Shown: positions 44,859-49,676 of the stretch, one piece after another | Position numbering within the stretch: the first letter of the stretch is position 1 | Layout: each line of letters starts with the position of its first letter | Assembly (NCBI GenBank): GCA_015061615.1 | Contig: SUWE01000018.1 | Location: 1-49,676 of the forward strand | Reading direction: 5' to 3' | DNA from: Lentisphaerota bacterium | GTDB taxonomy: Bacteria > Verrucomicrobiota > Lentisphaeria > Victivallales > Victivallaceae | DNA length: 49,676 nucleotides | Notes under the pieces: generated by a model | Told to the model about the DNA's origin: nothing | The model's input: the letters and a program-made list of their open reading frames with translations, nothing else | Databases searched by the model: none | Translations under genes and position numbers: made by a program

Positions 44859-46076
44859 ATGCGCAGATTTACTCTCCCCCGTGACATTTATCATGGCGAA
44901 GGCGCTCTGGAAGCGCTGAAAGATTTTCAAGGCAAAAAGGCTGTTGTCTGTGTCGGCGGCGGCTCAATGAAAAAGTTCGGTTTCCTCGACAAGGCAGTTG
45001 AATATCTGAAATCTGCCGGAATGGAAGTCCGGATCATCGACGGCATCGAACCCGACCCTTCCGTTGAAACCGTGATGAGGGGTGCCGCTGTCATGCAGGA
45101 GTTCCAGCCCGACTGGATCGTTGCCATCGGCGGAGGTTCCCCCATCGACGCCGCCAAAGCGATGTGGATAAAATACGAACACCCCGAAACCACCTTTGAA
45201 GATATGTGCAAAGTTTTCGGTTTGCCCAAACTGCGTACCAAAGCGCGCTTCTGCGCCGTTTCCTCTACTTCCGGAACGGCGACTGAAGTCACGGCATTTT
45301 CCGTTATCACCGATTACTCCAAAGGAATCAAATATCCGCTTGCCGACTTTGAAATCACTCCCGATGTGGCGATCGTCGATCCGGCACTGGCGCACACCAT
45401 GCCGCAGAAACTTGTCGCCCATACCGGAATGGATGCGATGACCCATGCGGTCGAAGCGTATGTTTCCACCGCCGCGACCGACTACACCGACCCGCTGGCA
45501 ATGGCTGCCATCAAAATGATCAAACGCGACCTTGTCGCCAGCTATGACGGAAATATGGAAAAACGCAACTCCATGCACGATGCCCAGTGCCTTGCCGGAA
45601 TGGCGTTTTCCAACGGACTGCTCGGCATAGTTCACTCCATGGCGCACAAGACCGGTGCCGCTTTTGCCGATTACGGCGCTCACATTATCCACGGTGCCGC
45701 CAACGCGATGTATCTGCCCAAAGTGATCGCCTTCAATGCCAAAAATCCTGCGGCGCTGAAACGTTATGCGGAAATCGCTGATGCTCTCAGCCTCGGCGGC
45801 TCAAGTGATGAGGAAAAACTTGCCCTGCTTATCGGTACGCTCCGTCAGATGAACGATGCGCTGAATATTCCCCAGTGCATCAAAAACTACGGTGCGGACA
45901 GCTATCCCTGCGAAAATGGATTTGTTCCCGAAGCGGTATTCCGTGAACGGCTCCATGATATCGCGGTCAATGCGGTAGCCGATGCCTGTACCGGTTCCAA
46001 TCCCCGTCCGATCAATGCAGATGAGATGGAAAAACTTCTGCTTTGCTGTTATTTTGATACTGAAGTCGATTTTTAA
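44859..46076 (+). CDS. Iron-containing alcohol dehydrogenase
   Basis: 405 residues. NAD(P)-binding G-G-G-S-M-K-K and G-G-G-S-P-I-D-A-A-K lie in the N-terminal half, the usual GGGSxxD type. The metal-binding region has H-T-G-M-D-A-M-T-H-A-V-E-A, and later H-S-M-A-H-K-T-G-A-A and A-H-I-I-H-G; together these supply the Asp and three His ligands. It reduces an aldehyde or oxidises an alcohol in the cytoplasm. The coupled aminotransferase starts 12 bases after its stop, so the pair may convert an amino-alcohol or keto acid. Substrate unknown. Confidence 0.88.
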   Translation: MRRFTLPRDIYHGEGALEALKDFQGKKAVVCVGGGSMKKFGFLDKAVEYLKSAGMEVRIIDGIEPDPSVETVMRGAAVMQEFQPDWIVAIGGGSPIDAAKAMWIKYEHPETTFEDMCKVFGLPKLRTKARFCAVSSTSGTATEVTAFSVITDYSKGIKYPLADFEITPDVAIVDPALAHTMPQKLVAHTGMDAMTHAVEAYVSTAATDYTDPLAMAAIKMIKRDLVASYDGNMEKRNSMHDAQCLAGMAFSNGLLGIVHSMAHKTGAAFADYGAHIIHGAANAMYLPKVIAFNAKNPAALKRYAEIADALSLGGSSDEEKLALLIGTLRQMNDALNIPQCIKNYGADSYPCENGFVPEAVFRERLHDIAVNAVADACTGSNPRPINADEMEKLLLCCYFDTEVDF

Positions 46077-46088
46077 GAGGTGATGACA

Positions 46089-47276
46089 ATGCAGCTTCTC
46101 TCTGATGAAGTAAAAGGATTTCTCGGAAACTCCTCAATGATCCGCCGCATGTTTGAGGCGGGTATCGAACTGAAAAAAACTTACGGCGAAGACAAAGTCT
46201 ATGACTTCAGTCTGGGTAATCCCGATTTGCCGCCGCCGCCGGAAATCAAAGCGGCGATGCTTGATATCGCCGCTGAAAGCGACAAACCTTTTTCCTTCGG
46301 CTATATGCCCAATGCCGGTGAAAATGCCGCAAGAAAAGCGCTTGCGGAACTTGTTTCAAGCGAGCAAAGCTGTGCTGTTCCGGCGGAAAATATCATCGTT
46401 ACCTGCGGCGCGGCGGGCGGTATCAACGCCTTTTTCCGCGCGACACTGACTCCGGGCGATGAGGTGCTGTGCATCGCACCGTATTTTGTGGAGTACGGAT
46501 TCTATGCCGGAAACTTCGGCGGAGTGCTGAAACCGGTCATGGCAAATGAGGATTTCTCTCTGAATATCAGCCGTATCGCTGAGGCGATCACGGAAAAGAC
46601 CCGCGCGATCATCATCAACTCCCCCAACAATCCGACAGGAAAAATCTATTGCAAAGCGGAACTTGAGGCGGTCGCTCAAGTGCTTACTGAGGCAAGGAAA
46701 AAATTCGGCAGAATGATCTATATCGTTTCCGATGAGCCGTACCGTTTCCTGAATTATGACGGAGACGAGGTTCCTTCAATGTTCAATATTTACGACGGAA
46801 CCGCTGTTATCGGTTCATTTTCCAAGACCCTCAGTCTGCCCGGTGAACGCATCGGTTATATCGCCGTCAATCCCGCATTGGAAAATTGCGGCGAACTGCT
46901 CGGCGGTCTGACTCTGACCAACCGCACACTGGGTTTTGTCAATGCTCCGGTGGTGGCGCAGAAACTTATCGCCAAATGCAGCAATGCCAGAATCGATCTG
47001 GATATCTACCGCCGCCGCCGCAACCTGATGGCGCAGATATTGACCGATTCCGGAATCGAGTTCACCATGCCCGGCGGAGCCTTCTATTTCTTCCCGAAAT
47101 CCCCTGTTGCCGATGAACGGATTTTTGTGGATGCACTGTTGAAAGAGCGTATCCTTGCCGTTCCGGGCAGAGGATTCGGTTTGCCCGGTTACTTCCGCCT
47201 TGCCTTCTGCGTGTCGGAAAAGACCATTGCCGACAGCGCAGAATCATTTGCCAAAGCGGTTGCCGCCTGCAAGTGA
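46089..47276 (+). CDS. PLP-dependent class I aminotransferase
   Basis: 395 residues from the ATG at 46089, with AGAGG upstream; ATGs at 46083 and 46080-46082 lie too close to that site. Fold-type I motifs: F-S-L-G-N-P-D near 40, N-S-P-N-N-P-T-G near 180, S-D-E-P-Y near 217 and the Schiff-base site S-F-S-K-T-L-S-L-P-G-E-R-I-G-Y, whose Lys lies near 244. This fits aspartate/aromatic aminotransferase relatives. It is in an operon with the Fe-ADH. The next gene converges on it with a 40-base gap. Confidence 0.88.
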   Translation: MQLLSDEVKGFLGNSSMIRRMFEAGIELKKTYGEDKVYDFSLGNPDLPPPPEIKAAMLDIAAESDKPFSFGYMPNAGENAARKALAELVSSEQSCAVPAENIIVTCGAAGGINAFFRATLTPGDEVLCIAPYFVEYGFYAGNFGGVLKPVMANEDFSLNISRIAEAITEKTRAIIINSPNNPTGKIYCKAELEAVAQVLTEARKKFGRMIYIVSDEPYRFLNYDGDEVPSMFNIYDGTAVIGSFSKTLSLPGERIGYIAVNPALENCGELLGGLTLTNRTLGFVNAPVVAQKLIAKCSNARIDLDIYRRRRNLMAQILTDSGIEFTMPGGAFYFFPKSPVADERIFVDALLKERILAVPGRGFGLPGYFRLAFCVSEKTIADSAESFAKAVAACK

Positions 47277-47316
47277 AAAATCAAGACGGCTGGTGCCGCC
47301 TGAAGCTGAAGCAGTT

Positions 47317-47649
47317 TCAAAGCAGGAGCAAATAGGCGCAGGCGGCGGCACCGGCATCGCTCCCTTCGTAAACGGCATCGGGTGTGCCGAAAGCGGTACA
47401 TCCGATCCAGACTTTTTCATCGCTGAAAACGGCATCGGGTGTGCCGAAAGCGCAGGAGCCGCACCAGATTTTTCCATTTTCGTAAACGGCATCCGGGATT
47501 CCGAAATCCACGCTTCCGATCCAGATCTTGCCGTCGTGATAAACGGCGTCGGGAGTACCGAAAGCGGTGCATCCACGCCATACTTTGCCGTTGCTGTAAA
47601 CCGCGTGCGGAGTGCCGAAACTGACACTGCCTTTGTAGAATTTTCCCAT
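47317..47649 (-). CDS. Small tandem-repeat protein with 19-residue W.G..FGTPDAV units
   Basis: 110 residues. GGAGGTGA sits just before the ATG at 47649, a strong ribosome-binding site. From residue 4 the protein is about five units of 19 residues with consensus K-[VI]-W-x-G-x-x-x-F-G-x-P-D-A-V-Y-x-[ND]-G. The underlying 57-bp DNA repeats are also similar. The tail is Ala/Leu rich. It resembles in style, though not confirmed, the short beta-repeat proteins called four-fold beta-flowers. No signal peptide or TM. Divergent from the second kinase gene. Confidence 0.7.
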   Translation of the reverse strand: MGKFYKGSVSFGTPHAVYSNGKVWRGCTAFGTPDAVYHDGKIWIGSVDFGIPDAVYENGKIWCGSCAFGTPDAVFSDEKVWIGCTAFGTPDAVYEGSDAGAAACAYLLLL

Positions 47650-47748
47650 GAGTCACCTCCGTGTTTTTTGTCGGGATAGTCTGTACGGGGAATAACATAG
47701 CTGTATGTGTCAGACATCCTGTGTCCTGCTTCAACTTTCAAGTATGAA

Positions 47749-47796
47749 ATTTCCGGAATATTTTTCAAAAACGGCATTGAAAAATATTCCGGAAAT
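47749..47796. promoter_or_regulatory. 20-bp perfect inverted repeat between repeat protein and kinase
   Basis: ATTTCCGGAATATTTTTCAA (47749-47768) pairs exactly with 47777-47796 across an 8-base loop, AAACGGCA. It lies in the intergenic region between divergent genes, 100 bp upstream of the repeat-protein ATG. It is either an operator or a transcript hairpin; no run of T follows that would make it a clear terminator. Confidence 0.65.
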
Positions 47797-47811
47797 GCTA
47801 TTTTACGGTGA

Positions 47812-47945
47812 GGCAATTTCAAAAGTTCTCAAAAATTCTTGAAAATTCCCGTTGCGATCTTAAAAAGGGGCGTTTTCATCTCATTAACGGTGTCTTTCCG
47901 ATCGACTTTGGCAATTACCTCATTGACTTTGCAATTACATCATGA
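47812..47945 (+). repeat. Dispersed intergenic repeat, copy C (middle deleted)
   Basis: The left part (47812-47876) matches copy B at 49531-49596, through CAATTTCAAAAG..CTCAAAAATTCTT and GCGATCTTAAA..GGGGCGTTTTC. It then lacks the hairpin of copies A and B and continues with a segment related to copy A (GATCGACTTTxGCAATTACCTCATT). It ends about 30 bases before the kinase ATG. Confidence 0.6.
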
Positions 47946-47973
47946 CACAAACAGAAAACGGCGGGGGGGAATT

Positions 47974-49527
47974 ATGGACAAACAGGTTTTTCACGGATTG
48001 AAACTGGGCGCTTATTGCGGCGCCGGCGGCTATGGAGAGGTCAGACTGTGTGAAGATATTTCAGGCAGGCAGATGGCGGTTAAGATCATCAATAAAAAGA
48101 AGTTCGGCGACTCGTGGCAGCGTGAACTCCAGGGAGTGGTCAACTACCGCCGGATAACGGAAAATGCTCCGGGATTGCTCCGGATATTCCATGTGGAAGA
48201 AGATGAGGAAAACTTTTTCTATACGATGGAAGCGGCAGACTCCGCCTGCGAAAACAAATATGTCCCCGATACTCTGGCACACCGTCTGCAATCCGGCGCA
48301 CTGCCGGAGGATGAGTTGTACGGCACTCTTTATGAAATATTCAACGGAATCAAATTGATCCATGATGCAGGTTTTGTCCACCGGGATATCAAGCCGGATA
48401 ATATCCTTTTTGTCAAGGGAATGCCGAAACTTGCCGATATCGGTCTGCTTTCGTCGCTTTCTGTTTCCAGAAGTATGCTTGCCGGAACGCTTGACTTTAT
48501 TCCGCCGGAAAGACGGGCTGAGGACTCCCTTGAATCGACCGACCCTCTTTCCCGTCAGAGAAACGACCTTTACGCTTTCGGCAAGGTGGTTTACTGTGCG
48601 GCAACGGGGAACGGTCCGCATGAATATCCGGCAACCCCGCCGGATATGCCGCTGACACCGGCACTGAAATACTTTTTCCGCCTTTCCTGCGGATTGTGCA
48701 GTAAAGCTCCGGAACTGCGGCTTGACTCCGTTGAAAAGGTGGAGCAGGAGTTCGCAGATATCAAACATAAACTGGAACACGGTGAAAGTTTCCGGGATAA
48801 GACGGCGTATTGTCTGAAAAAATTTGTTTCAGGCGTGAAGCATACATTTTTTTCTGCCGGACGTTTTTTGAAACGCTACTGGCATTTTGTTCTGCTGCTG
48901 ATTTTGGTAGGCGGTGCAACCGCATACTGGATTTGGAAACCAGCCCCGCCGCTGGACATAAACGATTTGAAAAATAAACAGTATGTCAATGAGGAATATA
49001 ATATTTCAATGACGGTTCCTTATCACTGGGAGATCGTTCCCCGGGGGAACATGGTCGATTTATTCAAAAAAGTGTTAAAAGAAAGTGACGGTAAACATCC
49101 CCTGAACAAGGAACAGTTGGATATTATTATCAAGAGTGCTGAAACCTTCGGTCAGCACATGATTTTATGTGATTTCGATGAGCTTTTCGCTGATAATGTC
49201 ACCATTTCAGTGGCAAATGATATGACTGAAAAATATATCCGGGAAACACCGCTGGAAAATTTCAGGATGATGCTGAAAATTGCGTATGAAGGACAACTGG
49301 GATTCAAAACAGAAATATTCGATGCCGCAAAAATCACATTGGCCGGTCACCCTGCGATCTGTGTTGATGCCGGTATAAATATGGCACCGGGGATAAGAAT
49401 ATTTGCCTTTTGGATAGGGAAGAAGGATAAAATTTTAATAATCAGCCTGACCTCCAAAAAAGATACTTTCACTCAGCGTAAAGCTGAATTTGATGCGGTT
49501 ATCAAAACTTTGAAAATCGGAAAATAA
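47974..49527 (+). CDS. Membrane Ser/Thr kinase with PsbP/DcrB-like sensor domain
   Basis: 517 residues from the ATG at 47974, preceded by GGGGGGGA. The kinase has G-A-G-G-Y-G (16-21), Lys37, H-R-D-I-K-P-D-N (Asp138) and D-I-G in place of D-F-G (155-157). It shares T-M-E-A-A-D and F-V-H-R-D-I-K-P-D-N-I-L-F with the kinase at 16954, so the two are paralogs. One TM helix (about 303-321) precedes an outer 195-residue domain, with Y-N-I-S-M-T-V-P-Y-H-W-E and later A-G-H-P-A-I, resembling PsbP/DUF1795-type folds. The sensed ligand is unknown. No sigma gene is next to it. Confidence 0.85.
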   Translation: MDKQVFHGLKLGAYCGAGGYGEVRLCEDISGRQMAVKIINKKKFGDSWQRELQGVVNYRRITENAPGLLRIFHVEEDEENFFYTMEAADSACENKYVPDTLAHRLQSGALPEDELYGTLYEIFNGIKLIHDAGFVHRDIKPDNILFVKGMPKLADIGLLSSLSVSRSMLAGTLDFIPPERRAEDSLESTDPLSRQRNDLYAFGKVVYCAATGNGPHEYPATPPDMPLTPALKYFFRLSCGLCSKAPELRLDSVEKVEQEFADIKHKLEHGESFRDKTAYCLKKFVSGVKHTFFSAGRFLKRYWHFVLLLILVGGATAYWIWKPAPPLDINDLKNKQYVNEEYNISMTVPYHWEIVPRGNMVDLFKKVLKESDGKHPLNKEQLDIIIKSAETFGQHMILCDFDELFADNVTISVANDMTEKYIRETPLENFRMMLKIAYEGQLGFKTEIFDAAKITLAGHPAICVDAGINMAPGIRIFAFWIGKKDKILIISLTSKKDTFTQRKAEFDAVIKTLKIGK

Positions 49528-49530
49528 AGA

Positions 49531-49676
49531 GCCAATTTCAAAAGTCCTCAAAAATTCTTAAAATTCATCGCTGCGATCTTAAAGCGGGGCGTTTTCGGTG
49601 GTTATTTATTCAATAGCCACGCTCAAACTACCGCTTTAATCTCATCAACGCTGATTTTTTAATCTCTTTTTGAATT
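49531..49676 (+). repeat. Dispersed intergenic repeat, copy B (cut by window end)
   Basis: Starts 4 bases after the kinase stop. The left half matches copy C and the right half matches copy A, including the GTGGTTATT / AATAGCCAC hairpin. It probably precedes another gene outside the window. Confidence 0.65.

Noticed and set aside
47839-47973. 45-residue N-terminal extension of the second kinase
   Set aside because: It lies in the dispersed repeat, and the ATG at 47974 has a G-rich ribosome-binding site and starts directly before the kinase fold.
1-49676. CRISPR array
   Set aside because: No regularly spaced short repeats with unique spacers were seen; the repeats found are long or dispersed and no cas gene is present.

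Overview
The window looks like chromosomal DNA from a Lentisphaerota bacterium (PVC superphylum, close to gut or host-associated Victivallales). This is an inference from gene content: several secreted or intracellular glycosidase-like proteins (DUF4838, GH20-like, GH99/WbsX-like, sialidase-like), three type II/IV pseudopilin genes with the leader and helix pattern [17 protein letters not shown], divergent AraC regulators, eukaryotic-type Ser/Thr kinases with extracytoplasmic sensor domains, and an ECF sigma factor. No rRNA or other decisive taxonomic marker is present.

Layout. 1-7809 is a carbohydrate module read leftwards (pseudopilin, sialidase-like, DUF4838, DUF4380-like, and an SSS transporter cut by the window edge), with a divergent AraC gene. 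A 43-bp element is duplicated exactly at its two leftward promoters. 7818-10023 holds a dispersed repeat, a 58-aa membrane smORF, an RsuA-family pseudouridine synthase and an amidohydrolase. 10290-13516 is a decayed island next to an initiator tRNA: sbcC without its N-terminal ATPase half, a membrane-protein tail and an integrase N-terminus. 13619-15768 has two helical secreted proteins, the second ending in a CxxCxGxG zinc motif. 15828-16919 is repeat-rich noncoding DNA. 16954-21018 has a receptor-like kinase (kinase, TM, SUMF1 fold, two C-type-lectin-like domains) converging on an ECF sigma gene, then an unknown gene.

21355-23705 is a lemA operon. 23766-32454 is a run of five same-strand genes: a dicarboxylate/amino-acid:cation symporter, an HlyD-like protein, the AddB-like and AddA-like subunits of a helicase-nuclease, and a polysaccharide deacetylase. 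32455-32782 is a 153-bp-period repeat. 32783-37990 is the second glycosidase/pseudopilin/AraC module, and 38037-42012 the third. 42018-44678 is a GH20-like protein. 44859-47276 is an Fe-alcohol dehydrogenase and aminotransferase pair. 47317-47649 is a small 19-residue-repeat protein. 47974-49527 is a second receptor kinase paralogous to the first, flanked on both sides by copies of the dispersed repeat.

How the genes work together. The three carbohydrate modules share one plan: an AraC activator drives a divergent operon that carries one pseudopilin and one or more hydrolase-like proteins. This suggests substrate-specific loci in which a pseudopilin is a routine part of a degradation or uptake machine. 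The two kinases share a closely related cytoplasmic half (for example the T-M-E-A-A-D motif) but carry unrelated sensor domains.
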